A stretch of 64,000 bases of DNA from Eutrophocola sp964601805 (GCA_964601805.1 CAZROW010000005.1:4242-68241); one strand, 5' to 3'. Counted from the first letter of the stretch, positions 25,465 through 34,516 are shown. Numbers and translations are program-made. Notes: generated from the letters alone by a model not told the origin.

Positions 25465-26403
25465 ATGAAGCAATATATTGTGTGGCTGGCTGCAGCCCTG
25501 TGTTCCGTAATCCTGCCCGTCAGTGCACAGCAGATCAGCAAGGACGAACTGATGTTCCTGACACCCGACTGGGAAGGCGAGCGCTTTGCCGATGGCCGTC
25601 CCAAGGTGTCTGATGACATCCTGGAGCGCATGAAACTCGTGACCCTGGAGGAAGCCTGGGCCGTGTTGCGGGGCAATGGCTTCAATTACCAGTATGAGGG
25701 TGACTGGCAGGTACTCAATGATGAAGGCGTGCTGGTCGGTCGTGCGGTCACTGCCACCTTTGTACCGGGTCGCCCCGACATCCATGCCCAGTATGATGCC
25801 CGAGGCAAAAAAGACGGCCGTTCCGGTGGCCAGAATTCCTGGCCGGTGGACATGCTGCAACCGGGTGATGTGTACGTGGGTGACCAGTTCGGTGCCCATA
25901 TTGATGGGCCCACCATCGGGGACAATGTCGGCAATGCCATTCACGCCAACTCCGGCAACGGCTTTGTCTATAACGGCGCCATTCGCGACATCGATGGCCT
26001 GCGTGAAATCGAAGGCTTCACCGCTTTTTTCCGCAGCTATCATCCCTCTCATCACAATCCGCCGGGCCGGCTTAACACTACGCTGATCGGCCTCAACCAG
26101 CCTACCCGCATAGGCCAGGCCACAGTGATGCCCGGTGACGTGGTGCTGGCGCGTGATGGGGGTGTCATCTTCATTCCGCCGCAGTTTGCCCAGCGTGTGG
26201 TGGAGACTTCTGAAATCGTGCGTTTGCGCGACATGTTCGGACACCAGCGACTGGCTGACGGCACCTACACCTCGGGCCAGATTGATGCCCGCTGGTCGGA
26301 CGAGATCGAAGCGGATTTCTCGGCCTGGATGGAAGAGAACATCGGCGAGCTGCCGGTACCCGAATCCCGAATTCGGGAGCTGCTGGAAATCAGGACCTTC
26401 TGA
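25465..26403 (+). CDS. Exported RraA-like / HMG-aldolase-fold protein
   Basis: A 312-aa protein of the RraA-like family (PF03737), which holds 4-hydroxy-4-methyl-2-oxoglutarate aldolases, oxaloacetate decarboxylases and RNase E inhibitors. GDVYVGDQFGAHIDGPTIGDN and VYNGAIRDIDGL contain the expected metal and substrate Arg-Asp site. GDVVLARDGGVIFIPP is also conserved. It is unusual in two ways: it has a Sec signal peptide (LPVSAQQ) and extra sequence at both ends, whereas most family members are cytosolic and about 160-230 aa. The substrate is unknown. It is the first gene of the plus-strand operon with enolase, PrpD and ABC genes. Confidence 0.8.
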   Translation: MKQYIVWLAAALCSVILPVSAQQISKDELMFLTPDWEGERFADGRPKVSDDILERMKLVTLEEAWAVLRGNGFNYQYEGDWQVLNDEGVLVGRAVTATFVPGRPDIHAQYDARGKKDGRSGGQNSWPVDMLQPGDVYVGDQFGAHIDGPTIGDNVGNAIHANSGNGFVYNGAIRDIDGLREIEGFTAFFRSYHPSHHNPPGRLNTTLIGLNQPTRIGQATVMPGDVVLARDGGVIFIPPQFAQRVVETSEIVRLRDMFGHQRLADGTYTSGQIDARWSDEIEADFSAWMEENIGELPVPESRIRELLEIRTF

Positions 26404-26414
26404 TTGACATGAAT

Positions 26415-26449
26415 GTAGGCCGGAAATGGCCCGTAGGGCCATCTCCGGC
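26415..26449 (+). repeat. REP element (GTAG-headed, variant)
   Basis: It starts GTAGGCCGGAAATGGCCC and ends TCTCCGGCA. The outer stem pairs GCCGGA with TCCGGC and the inner stem TGGCCC with GGGCCA. It is the most divergent of the five REPs in the window and lies 11 bases after the RraA-like gene. Confidence 0.75.
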
Positions 26450-26452
26450 AAA

Positions 26453-26513
26453 GGTGGAGATTGCTGCGCAATTTCCACCCAACGGTTCAATCGAACATTT
26501 CGTATGAACCGTT
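26453..26513. repeat. Two further hairpins beside the REP
   Basis: The first pairs GGTGGA (26453) with TCCACC (26474) and inner ATTGC with GCAAT. The second pairs AACGGTTCA (26481) with TGAACCGTT (26505) perfectly over 9 bases. With the REP they make three hairpins in a row between two operon genes, a likely RNA-processing or stability element. Confidence 0.55.
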
Positions 26514-26576
26514 CAACGACAAATAAATAATTAATTATCAACCCTGGAAAACATAAAAACACACAGGACAAGACCC

Positions 26577-27860
26577 ATGAAAAACCGTTATACCCGTCGC
26601 GACATTCTCAGCCACAGTGCCATCGCCAGTGCCATGGCCCTCAATCCGTTATTTGCCTTTGGCCAGGCACTGGAAGACTCTGTTGATCGCGCCAACCTGT
26701 CATCACGGCCAAGCGACCTGCGCATCACGGATGTGAAGTGCGGATTCATTCGCGGTGGTGCCGGCCTGTTTGTGAAGATTCATACCAACCAGGGCATCTA
26801 CGGTTGCGGTGAAGGGGTGGATGCCGTCAACGGTGCCTATCACCTGGTGCAAAGCCTGGGACGGCGCCTGCGCAATCGCGACCCGCTGGATGTGCATCGC
26901 CTGTTCGAGGAATTACGCCGTGGCGGTGTCTTTGGTGGTGCGCAGTCGGGCATGTATGTGGCCGTGTTGTCCGCCATTGAAACGGCGTTATGGGATCTCA
27001 CGGGCAAGGCCCTGGGTCTGCCGGTGTACCAGTTGCTTGGCGGCAAGTTCCGCGACAGTGTACGTGTCTACATGGACACCGCCCTGTACCAGTTCCAGCA
27101 GCCGACGCCCGAGGACTTTGCTGCCAACGCACGCGAAGCGGTGGACATGGGCATGACGGCCATCAAGTTTGACCTGGACCAGGGTAACGACCCGGCGCGT
27201 TATGACCGTTACAACTGGACCGCCAGTCCCGGGGAATTGCAGCGCATGGTGGACCAGATGACAGCCGCCCGCGAGGAAGTGGGTCCGAATATCGATATCT
27301 GCGCCGACATGCATGGCCGCTATGACCTGCCCACTGGCAAGAAAGTGGCCGAGCTGATGGAGCCGATAAACCTGATGTGGCTGGAAGAGCCGGTACCGGC
27401 AGAAAACGTGCAGGCCTATAAACTGATTAACGAAACCACCACCACGCCTATCTGTGCCGGCGAAAATGTCTACCTGGGCAACGGCTTCCTGCCGCTGCTG
27501 GAGGCAGGTGCCGTGGATATCATCATGCCGGACCTGCAAAAAGCCGGTGGCCTGGGTGAAGGCCAGCGTATCGCCAATCTTGCCAATCTCTATTACGTGC
27601 CCTTTGCGCCACACATGGTGGCGTCCTATCTTGGCGCCATGGCCGCTGCCCACGTGTGCGCCTCAGTGCCCAACTTCATGATCCTGGAGTGGCAGATCTA
27701 TTTCCACAAGGACCCCATGTTCCAGGAAATTGTCACCTTTGATGGCCCGATGGTGGTGGATGGTTTTATCCCCCTGTCAGAAAAACCGGGAATCGGGGTA
27801 GACATCAATGAAGAAGGTATGCGTCCATATGCCGTAGAAGGTATCCCGTTCTTTGAATGA
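26577..27860 (+). CDS. Tat-exported enolase-superfamily acid-sugar dehydratase-like protein
   Basis: A 427-aa member of the mandelate racemase/muconate lactonising group. Metal ligands are Asp244 (ICADMHGRYD), Glu270 (MWLEEP) and Glu296 (CAGENVY). Candidate catalytic residues are His246 in DMHGR and His346 in FAPHM, the arrangement of D-galactonate dehydratase, with Lys197 in AIKFDL. It therefore probably abstracts the alpha proton of an aldonic or related hydroxy acid. Unusually it carries a twin-arginine signal (TRRDILSHSAIASAMAL), so it would be folded and then exported. It lies between the exported RraA-like protein and the PrpD gene. Confidence 0.82.
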   Translation: MKNRYTRRDILSHSAIASAMALNPLFAFGQALEDSVDRANLSSRPSDLRITDVKCGFIRGGAGLFVKIHTNQGIYGCGEGVDAVNGAYHLVQSLGRRLRNRDPLDVHRLFEELRRGGVFGGAQSGMYVAVLSAIETALWDLTGKALGLPVYQLLGGKFRDSVRVYMDTALYQFQQPTPEDFAANAREAVDMGMTAIKFDLDQGNDPARYDRYNWTASPGELQRMVDQMTAAREEVGPNIDICADMHGRYDLPTGKKVAELMEPINLMWLEEPVPAENVQAYKLINETTTTPICAGENVYLGNGFLPLLEAGAVDIIMPDLQKAGGLGEGQRIANLANLYYVPFAPHMVASYLGAMAAAHVCASVPNFMILEWQIYFHKDPMFQEIVTFDGPMVVDGFIPLSEKPGIGVDINEEGMRPYAVEGIPFFE

Positions 27861-27897
27861 TCCCGAACTCGTGCCGGAACCGGCCAAGGCTGTAATC

Positions 27898-29250
27898 ATG
27901 ACCAAAATATCTCCAACCTTTGCGCTTGCTGACTATGTAGTTAAGGCGCAACAAAGCGACATCCCTGCCGACGTCTGGCAGGAATCCAAACGAGCAATAC
28001 ACAATTACCTGGGCTGTGCGATTAGCGGCAGTATCGAAAAGGCCCTGGATGTGGCCATTGACGTGCTTGGTCCGTTCAGTGGGCCGGCCACGACACCGGT
28101 ACTGGGTCGCCGGGAATCGTTTGACGCCCTGCATGCGGCCCTGTTCAACGGTATCGGCTCCCATGTGCACGAATACGATGACACGCTGCCCACCAATTAC
28201 ATCCATGCCAGTGTGCCGGTGGCCTCGGCACTGTTTGCGTATGCCGGTGCCAACCCGGTCAGCGGGGCAGATTTCATGGAGGCTTTCATCCTGGGTTTTG
28301 AAGTGGAGTCACGCATTGGTGATGCGGTCTACCCGGCACATTACGACGCCGGCTGGCACATTACTTCCACTACCGGTGTCTTTGGTGCGGCGGCCGCCAT
28401 CGGCAAATTGATTGGCCTGGATAGCAAGCAGATGGTCTGGGCCTTCGGGCTGGCGGCCACCCAGGCAGCAGGGGTCAGGGAAATGTTCGGCTCAATGGCC
28501 AAGTCCTGGCAACCGGGCCGGGCAGCACAGAATGGCTATACTGCGGCGTTGCTGGCGCAAGCGAATTTCACCGCTGGCGAGCAGGGCCTGGAAGGACCAC
28601 GGGGATTCGTCCCGGTCACCGCAGCCAGCTATGACCTGGACAAGGTTACCAACGGCCTGGGCGAGGATTTTGCCTTGCGCGTGAATGCCTACAAGCCATA
28701 TGCGTGTGGCCTTGTTGTGCATCCGGCCATTGATGGCTGCAGCCAGATCAGGGCGAAACATAATCCCGCTCCTTCAGATATCCAGGCGGTGCGTGTGCGA
28801 GTTGCCCCGCTGGTGCTGGACCTGTGCAACAAGCGCGACCTGTACCGTGAACTGCAGAGCAAGTACTCCATTTACCATGCGGCGGCCATCGGGCTGGTGC
28901 GGGGCAAGGGCGGCATCCAGGAATTCACCCTGGCGGCCATCAATGACCCGGACATCAAGCGCATCAGGGAACTGGTTGAGGCGACAGCCGATCCCGATGT
29001 CACCGAAGACCAGGTAGCCATCGAAGTGGATTTGAAAAGTGGGGAAACCCTGTCCCTGTTTGTTGAACAGTCACTGGGCAATATTCACCGGCCGCTGTCC
29101 AATGACCAGCTTGATGAAAAATTCCGTGACCAGGGGATCCTGGCATTATCTGCAGAGCAGGTTGAAACCCTGATCAAGCAGTGTTGGAATCTTGAAGCGT
29201 TGAAAGATGCAGGTGATATCGTCAGGTCCAGTGTACCGACGTCAGCCTGA
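27898..29250 (+). CDS. MmgE/PrpD family protein
   Basis: A 450-aa cytosolic protein of the family that includes 2-methylcitrate dehydratase, cis-aconitate decarboxylase and iminodisuccinate epimerase. Conserved parts are NYLGCAISGS, HVHEYDDTLP, HPSVPV-like HASVPVASAL, GWHITSTTGVFGAAAA and YKPYACGLVVHPAIDG. The true substrate cannot be read from these. I chose ATG 27898, where homology begins and AAGG lies upstream; a TTG start at 27853 would overlap the enolase gene. It is close behind the enolase, so the products probably act in one pathway on a hydroxy-carboxylate. Confidence 0.85.
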   Translation: MTKISPTFALADYVVKAQQSDIPADVWQESKRAIHNYLGCAISGSIEKALDVAIDVLGPFSGPATTPVLGRRESFDALHAALFNGIGSHVHEYDDTLPTNYIHASVPVASALFAYAGANPVSGADFMEAFILGFEVESRIGDAVYPAHYDAGWHITSTTGVFGAAAAIGKLIGLDSKQMVWAFGLAATQAAGVREMFGSMAKSWQPGRAAQNGYTAALLAQANFTAGEQGLEGPRGFVPVTAASYDLDKVTNGLGEDFALRVNAYKPYACGLVVHPAIDGCSQIRAKHNPAPSDIQAVRVRVAPLVLDLCNKRDLYRELQSKYSIYHAAAIGLVRGKGGIQEFTLAAINDPDIKRIRELVEATADPDVTEDQVAIEVDLKSGETLSLFVEQSLGNIHRPLSNDQLDEKFRDQGILALSAEQVETLIKQCWNLEALKDAGDIVRSSVPTSA

Positions 29251-29264
29251 AGCACGATAAAAAT

Positions 29265-29299
29265 ACTGGGGGAAAACTTGGGGAAAAACTTGGGGGAAG
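29265..29299 (+). repeat. Triplicated Shine-Dalgarno-like leader repeat
   Basis: Three imperfect 11-12 base units (ACTGGGGGAAA, ACTTGGGGAAAA, ACTTGGGGGAAG) sit directly before the ATG of the binding protein. Each contains a GGGG(G)AA ribosome-binding core. The last one is at a usable distance from the start. Confidence 0.6.
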
Positions 29300-29306
29300 C
29301 AAACAG

Positions 29307-30326
29307 ATGAATAACGCCAGGACGTTGCGTTTTCCTGTTCTGATAGTCGTTCTTTTTATGCTGGCTGCCTGCAGCAGTGAAGAGTCCGGCACTGTCGTGC
29401 GCATTCCGTTGGGCGCCGGCGGTATCGGCTTCCTGCCGCTACACGTGATGCGCGAGCAGAACCTGATTGAAAAGCATGCTCAGGCAAGCGGGCAGGAAAA
29501 CCTGACAGTGCAATGGATCGAACTGGGCGGACCGTCTGCCATGAACGATGCGCTGCTGTCGCGCTCGGTGGATTTTATTGCTGCCGGACCACCTGCCTTT
29601 CTGACCCTGTGGGATCGTACCCGCAGTTCCATGGATGTCAGGGGTGTGGCTGCCATCAGTTCGCTGCCCATGTACCTGAACACGCGTTCGCCTTCTTTTA
29701 CTTCACTTGAAACCATTACCGAGCAGGACAAGATCGCGGTCACCTCCATCAAGGTATCCATACCTGCAATCGTCATGCAGATGTATGCGGCCGAACGTTA
29801 TGGCAATGACGATGCCGAACGTTTTGACCGTTACACCGTCAGCATGGCTCACCCGGATGGTGTCGTTGCCATGCTCTCCGGCGCCGGGGATATCACCGCG
29901 CATTTCACATCGCCACCGTTTCACCAGCGCGAAATCCAGGATTCGCAAATCCGCACCATCATGACTACCGATGAAGTCATGGGCGGTGAGACTACCTTCA
30001 CCATGATGTCGACCACGGGGGCTTATCGCGAGGAAAACCCGGCAGTTGTTTCCGCGGTGATTGCTGCCCTGGAAGAAGCCCAGCAGTTCATTCGTGATGA
30101 CCCGGAAGGTGCCGCCCGGATCCTGGAGAGTGTTGGTGGCAATGCCGGTCTGCCGCAAAATGAGATCGCTGTCCTGTTGCAGGATCCCGACATCCGCTTC
30201 TCGACCACACCGCGCAACACCAAACGCTATGCCGACTTCATGTACACCATCGGTACGCTGTCGCAGCAGCCCGCGTCCTGGCGTGAGCTTTTCTTTGATG
30301 GCATTCATGATTTGCCCGGCAGCTAG
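29307..30326 (+). CDS. NitT/TauT-type ABC transporter substrate-binding lipoprotein
   Basis: A 339-aa lipoprotein (lipobox LAAC) of the SsuA/THI5-like group that binds small acids, sulfonates, nitrate, phthalate or thiamine precursors. RIPLGAGGIGFLPLHVMREQNLIEKH and IELGGPSAMNDALLSRSVDFIAAGPPAFL are the conserved lobes. It forms an importer with the next two genes. The operon context with PrpD and an acid-sugar-dehydratase-like enolase suggests a carboxylate ligand. Confidence 0.85.
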   Translation: MNNARTLRFPVLIVVLFMLAACSSEESGTVVRIPLGAGGIGFLPLHVMREQNLIEKHAQASGQENLTVQWIELGGPSAMNDALLSRSVDFIAAGPPAFLTLWDRTRSSMDVRGVAAISSLPMYLNTRSPSFTSLETITEQDKIAVTSIKVSIPAIVMQMYAAERYGNDDAERFDRYTVSMAHPDGVVAMLSGAGDITAHFTSPPFHQREIQDSQIRTIMTTDEVMGGETTFTMMSTTGAYREENPAVVSAVIAALEEAQQFIRDDPEGAARILESVGGNAGLPQNEIAVLLQDPDIRFSTTPRNTKRYADFMYTIGTLSQQPASWRELFFDGIHDLPGS

Positions 30327-30340
30327 GATACCTGGCGTCG

Positions 30341-31126
30341 ATGGCTGACCATAATGACCAGGCCTTGCTGAGTGTGCGTGATGTGTCCCTGCAGTACCAC
30401 ACCGAAGACCGCGTGGTCACCGCCGTGCACAAGCTCAGTTTCGATGTCTTTGAGTCCGAGCGCTTTGTGCTTCTTGGCCCCTCCGGCTGCGGCAAGTCGA
30501 CCCTGCTCAAGGCGGTAGGGGGATTCATCGAACCCGCCGATGGCGAAATGACACTTGCCGGCACCACCATTACAAAGCCGGGCCCCGACCGTGCCTTTGT
30601 GTTCCAGGAGTTTGACCAGCTGCTGCCCTGGAAAAACGTCCATGACAATATCACCTTTCCTCTGCTTACCGCCGGCATGGACAAGCATGAAGCCAGTGGA
30701 CGTGCCGCACTGTATATCGACAAGGTGGGTTTGACCGGCTTTGCCGATAATTATCCCCATACCCTGTCCGGCGGCATGAAGCAGCGCGTGGCCATTGCCC
30801 GCGCCATGGCCATGGAGCCTGAGATCCTGCTTATGGATGAACCCTTCGCGGCACTCGATGCGCTGACCCGCGACCGCATGCAGGAAGAGCTGCTGCTCTT
30901 GTGCAGTGAAACCCGTTCCACGGTCCTGTTTGTGACCCATTCCATCGCCGAGGCCATTCGCATCGGTACCCGCATCCTGCTCCTCAGTGCCCATCCCGGG
31001 CAGGCGAGGGCGGAAATCAATTGTGATGGCACTGACCGTGAAGATGCCTCCGGCAAACTGCTGTCAACCCGCATCCAGGAACTGTTGTTCGGCAACCGTT
31101 TGGAAAAAGGAGCCAGTGATGAGTGA
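30341..31126 (+). CDS. NitT/TauT-type ABC transporter ATP-binding protein
   Basis: A 261-aa ATPase with Walker A LGPSGCGKST, Q-loop VFQEFDQLLPWKNV, signature TLSGGMKQRVAIARA, Walker B ILLMDEPFAALD and the switch His in FVTHSIAEA. The pattern DQLLPWK is typical of the SsuB/TauB group. It starts 14 bases after the binding-protein gene and overlaps the permease gene by 8 bases. Confidence 0.9.
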   Translation: MADHNDQALLSVRDVSLQYHTEDRVVTAVHKLSFDVFESERFVLLGPSGCGKSTLLKAVGGFIEPADGEMTLAGTTITKPGPDRAFVFQEFDQLLPWKNVHDNITFPLLTAGMDKHEASGRAALYIDKVGLTGFADNYPHTLSGGMKQRVAIARAMAMEPEILLMDEPFAALDALTRDRMQEELLLLCSETRSTVLFVTHSIAEAIRIGTRILLLSAHPGQARAEINCDGTDREDASGKLLSTRIQELLFGNRLEKGASDE

Positions 31127-31976
31127 GGCAAGACCGGAATATATTTACGAACCGGAAACCGCGCTGACGGAAATCCGTGTGCGCGAGCGTTCCCTGGTGG
31201 GCAAACTGGCGGACAACGCCACGCTGCGCAAAACACTCTTGTTGCTGCTCATTGCCCTGGTCTGGGAAGTGTATGCCCGTGTGCTCGACAATGCCCTGGT
31301 GCTGCCGGCGTTTTCAAGTACCGTGGTTGCCATGATCAGCGCCATGGTGTCGGGAGAACTGCCGCAGGCAACCATCTACACACTCACCCTGTTGTTCAAG
31401 GGTTACCTGGTCGGCGTACTCATTGCCGCGGCCCTGACCGCCTTTGCCAGCGCCACCCGACTCGGCGCGGACCTGTTGGAAACGTTAACAGCCATGTTCA
31501 ATCCGCTGCCATCCATTGCCCTGTTGCCACTGGCCATGATCTGGTTTGGCCTGGGTGAAGCCAGTGTCATTTTTGTCCTGGTACATGCCGTGTTGTGGGC
31601 CGTGGCCCTGAACACCCATTCGGGCTTTCGGGAAGTCAGTCGTACCCTGCGCATGGTCGGACAGAACTATGGACTCACCGGTCTGCGTTATGTCTGGCGC
31701 ATTCTCATACCCGGCGCCTTTCCCAGCATCCTGACTGGCCTGAAAATTGGCTGGGCCTTTGCCTGGCGCACACTGATAGCCGCCGAACTGGTCTTCGGTT
31801 CAACCTCGGGATCGGGCGGGCTGGGCTGGTATATTTTTGAACGCAAGAACCAGTTGCTTATCCCCGAGGTGTTTGCCGGTCTGCTGACCGTCATCCTGTT
31901 CGGGTTGCTGGTGGAAAACCTGGTGTTCAAGACCCTCGAAAAGCGCACCGTTTCACGCTGGGGTATGTCCGGCTGA
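31119..31976 (+). CDS. NitT/TauT-type ABC transporter permease
   Basis: A 285-aa permease with about six membrane helices. The coupling motif is seen as EVSRTLRMVGQNYGLTGLRYVWRILIPGAFPSILTGLKIGWAFAW, corresponding to the EAA loop of the BPD_transp_1 family. The ATG at 31119 overlaps the ATPase stop and has AAGGAG before it; an earlier in-frame start would lie well inside the ATPase gene. Last gene of the operon; the next gene converges after 15 bases. Confidence 0.88.
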   Translation: MSEARPEYIYEPETALTEIRVRERSLVGKLADNATLRKTLLLLLIALVWEVYARVLDNALVLPAFSSTVVAMISAMVSGELPQATIYTLTLLFKGYLVGVLIAAALTAFASATRLGADLLETLTAMFNPLPSIALLPLAMIWFGLGEASVIFVLVHAVLWAVALNTHSGFREVSRTLRMVGQNYGLTGLRYVWRILIPGAFPSILTGLKIGWAFAWRTLIAAELVFGSTSGSGGLGWYIFERKNQLLIPEVFAGLLTVILFGLLVENLVFKTLEKRTVSRWGMSG

Positions 31977-31991
31977 ATCCCTGCTGTAAAT

Positions 31992-33287
31992 TTACTGGCA
32001 GACTTTTCCCTGGAAACACGGGCGCAGCATCGGGGCCGGTTCATGGTCTGCAAAAGGTGGAGCGCGATCAGGCCACTGCCCATTATCGAGCCGGCTTTCC
32101 AGGTGCCTGATCGCAGCCAGAGTCTGGGCTTCGTTGAAACCACAATGACCGGCTTGCTCAACATATTGCGAATCCATTAACGCGGCCGGTGCATATTCCG
32201 CATAACCGCGTTGCAGTGAGGGCGAAGTAATACCATCGCCGAAAGCCTGTACCCCCAGCAGGGGAACACGGGGCTGGGCAAAGGGTGTGTAGTTGATGCG
32301 CATGTACTGGACTGCTTGCGGGTCGGCAGCGATCCTGGGTGCTGCTGCCAGGGTGGCCAGGTCGGCGTCCAGGCTGATGCCCGCTGTGCGATAGAGCTGT
32401 TCCACCATGTCACGGCGTCCCGATGTTTCCAGAAGCGCCGCATAATCAATATTCTCGTTCCAGGAGAAATTTCCGCCGGCGCGTTGTTCCTGTTCAGTTC
32501 TCGGCAGAAACACACCGCCCGGGAATGAACCGATAATCTGTTCGAACTGTGCTTCAGCATCATTGGCAGGTGGCTGCGGCATATCGGCCTGAGTCCAGCC
32601 CGGAATGCCGGCAAGTACACCTGCCAGGGCGATGCGGGCACGTCCCTCGGGCGTGTTGACAGCCTCTTCCACAATAGATCTGACCAGGGCGCCATTTTGC
32701 AGGTCGTCATCAATATTCACGACCTGGATTTCTGAATCGGGTGCCACCAGTGTGCGGAAAACGAAGGCGCCATCCAGGCCCATGTTCATCATGCCCAGCG
32801 AGCCCCCCATGGAACTGCAAAATGAGATACCGCCATCAACCATGGGATTGCGGCGCTCACTCAGTGCCGTGGTGACCAGGCCGCCCATGGAGTAACCAAA
32901 GGCAATTGTGCGCTGCGGGTTGCCATAGCGGCGGCTGAACTCGGTAATGACCGCTTCCTGGGCAGGTACCGCTTCAGCCAGTGCCCAGCCACCCGAGCCG
33001 TAATTGGATCCGGCCAATGCATAGCCCTGGGCCAGCAGTGCCTCTTCCACCTGGGCAGGTGCCGGTGCAGGTTGACCAGCCACAGGAGACCAGCCGCGAC
33101 TGTGGACCAGCAAGGTGCCATTCCAGCGTTGGGGCAGGCGTGCGGACCACAGGATGTCACCTTGCAGGACTTCGGCGTTGACCGCTTCGGTTGTCGGGGA
33201 AGAAATGGAATCGGTATTGGTCGCTGGTGCGTTGCATGCAGCAAGCATGCAGGCGCCCAGGGCAAGTGATAAATAGCGTATCTTCAT
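31992..33287 (-). CDS. Alpha/beta-hydrolase lipoprotein
   Basis: A 431-aa lipoprotein (lipobox LAAC near residue 18) with an alpha/beta hydrolase domain. The nucleophile elbow is GYSMGGLVTTA and the candidate His is in EQAGHCGFNEAQT near the end. NGTLLVHSRGW contributes the oxyanion region. It resembles uncharacterised tannase/esterase-like lipoproteins more than lipases; substrate unknown. Co-directional with the feruloyl-esterase-like gene upstream, 50 bases away. That gap holds a half copy of the TTGTTAACAA palindrome (33321, TTGTTAACGC). Confidence 0.78.
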   Translation of the reverse strand: MKIRYLSLALGACMLAACNAPATNTDSISSPTTEAVNAEVLQGDILWSARLPQRWNGTLLVHSRGWSPVAGQPAPAPAQVEEALLAQGYALAGSNYGSGGWALAEAVPAQEAVITEFSRRYGNPQRTIAFGYSMGGLVTTALSERRNPMVDGGISFCSSMGGSLGMMNMGLDGAFVFRTLVAPDSEIQVVNIDDDLQNGALVRSIVEEAVNTPEGRARIALAGVLAGIPGWTQADMPQPPANDAEAQFEQIIGSFPGGVFLPRTEQEQRAGGNFSWNENIDYAALLETSGRRDMVEQLYRTAGISLDADLATLAAAPRIAADPQAVQYMRINYTPFAQPRVPLLGVQAFGDGITSPSLQRGYAEYAPAALMDSQYVEQAGHCGFNEAQTLAAIRHLESRLDNGQWPDRAPPFADHEPAPMLRPCFQGKVCQ

Positions 33288-33337
33288 GGGTTTCCCTGTT
33301 TCCTGATTTTTATCCGGTTATTGTTAACGCGTTCATG

Positions 33338-34516
33338 TTATCGCCAAAGTTGTGGCAGAAAACGATAGTACAGCAGGTGACGCCAGGTGACCCAGTCATG
33401 ACCACCAAAGCCCCCGGCATAATATTCATGGTCGATGTTATGGGCCTTGAGAGCATCAACCAGGCTGGCCACTCGAAGATTGAAAAAATCCTGCGCTTCC
33501 TCAACGCTGCCCTGGCCAATAAACAGGTAGTCAAAATAGTCATTGGCAGCAGGGTCATTGAGAAAGTCTGCCAGGACTGCTTCCGAATTTTCATCTCCGG
33601 CACTGAGAATGCCCAGTGAGCCAAACAGGTCGGGAGAGCGCAGCCCGATGAACAGGGTATGACGTCCACCCATGGACAGGCCTGACAGGGCGCGGCCCCG
33701 GGGATTGGCCTGCGTGGCATACTTGCGGTCAATGATCGGGATGACATGATTGCGCAGTTCCTGTTCAAAAATATCGAAAGTCAGGTCCGCATGGCGGGGA
33801 TGATTACGATGTACTACCTGGTTATTGGGAACCACGATAATCATGGGTTCGGCACGTCCTTCGGCGAGCAGGTTGTCCATGATGAAATTCACCCTGCCGT
33901 CAAAGATCCAGTTGGAAGGCAGGGAGCTGCTGCCGGCAAGCAGGTAGAGCACGGGATAGGTGCGGGTCTCGTCGTAACCGGGTGGGGTATAGACATAAAG
34001 CTCACGTTCACCGGCAGTGACTTCGGAGTGGTAGATGTGCCGGGTGACTGTTCCGTGTGGCACATTCTGCGCGTCGTACCACGACGGCCCATCGTCATGA
34101 ACAACCAGTTTGCTGGTCGGCGGGGCCGCAGCAAAGGAGGCAATGGAGTTGTTCGGATCAGCGACCCGGGCGTCATCGATGAGTAAGCGATAGGTATAGA
34201 TATCCGGTCGAACTGGCCCCACAGTCAGGGTCCAGGTACCGTCATCGTCTTTCCTGAAGGGGATAGCTTGACCGGATTCGCCCAGGGCAATGAGCAGGGA
34301 GGTTCCGGTCAGCTCGACATGGTTGGCTTCCGGCGCCTGTACACGAAAGGTAACCCGACCATCCGCATGAACTTCGGGGGAATTGATTGCCGCACCGTAG
34401 GGTGTAAGGTTTTCCTTATTTTGCTGTGGATTCCAGTCAAGGTTGATGTTGGCCTGTTGGCCGAAACAGCAAACCGGCAACAACACAAGAAAGATGACAA
34501 GCTTTGTTGTGGACAT
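33338..34516 (-). CDS. Secreted CE1-like esterase with N-terminal E-set domain
   Basis: A 392-aa protein with a Sec signal peptide ending near CCFGQQ. An immunoglobulin-like E-set/CBM48-type domain spans roughly residues 50-125 (RVTFRVQAPEANHVELTG, DIYTYRLLIDD). An esterase-D domain follows, with nucleophile GLSMGGRHT and catalytic His in GGFGGHDWVTWR. This architecture is shared by bacterial feruloyl and acetyl-xylan esterases such as the XynZ/XynY-type CE1 modules. Release of ferulate from arabinose side chains is a plausible role because a hydroxycinnamoyl-CoA hydratase-lyase homologue is divergent from it, but this is inference. Confidence 0.83.
   Translation of the reverse strand: MSTTKLVIFLVLLPVCCFGQQANINLDWNPQQNKENLTPYGAAINSPEVHADGRVTFRVQAPEANHVELTGTSLLIALGESGQAIPFRKDDDGTWTLTVGPVRPDIYTYRLLIDDARVADPNNSIASFAAAPPTSKLVVHDDGPSWYDAQNVPHGTVTRHIYHSEVTAGERELYVYTPPGYDETRTYPVLYLLAGSSSLPSNWIFDGRVNFIMDNLLAEGRAEPMIIVVPNNQVVHRNHPRHADLTFDIFEQELRNHVIPIIDRKYATQANPRGRALSGLSMGGRHTLFIGLRSPDLFGSLGILSAGDENSEAVLADFLNDPAANDYFDYLFIGQGSVEEAQDFFNLRVASLVDALKAHNIDHEYYAGGFGGHDWVTWRHLLYYRFLPQLWR

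Noticed and set aside
25381..26571. 396-codon minus-strand open frame
   Set aside because: It lies antisense to the RraA-like gene and across the REP hairpins, and shows no recognisable protein features.
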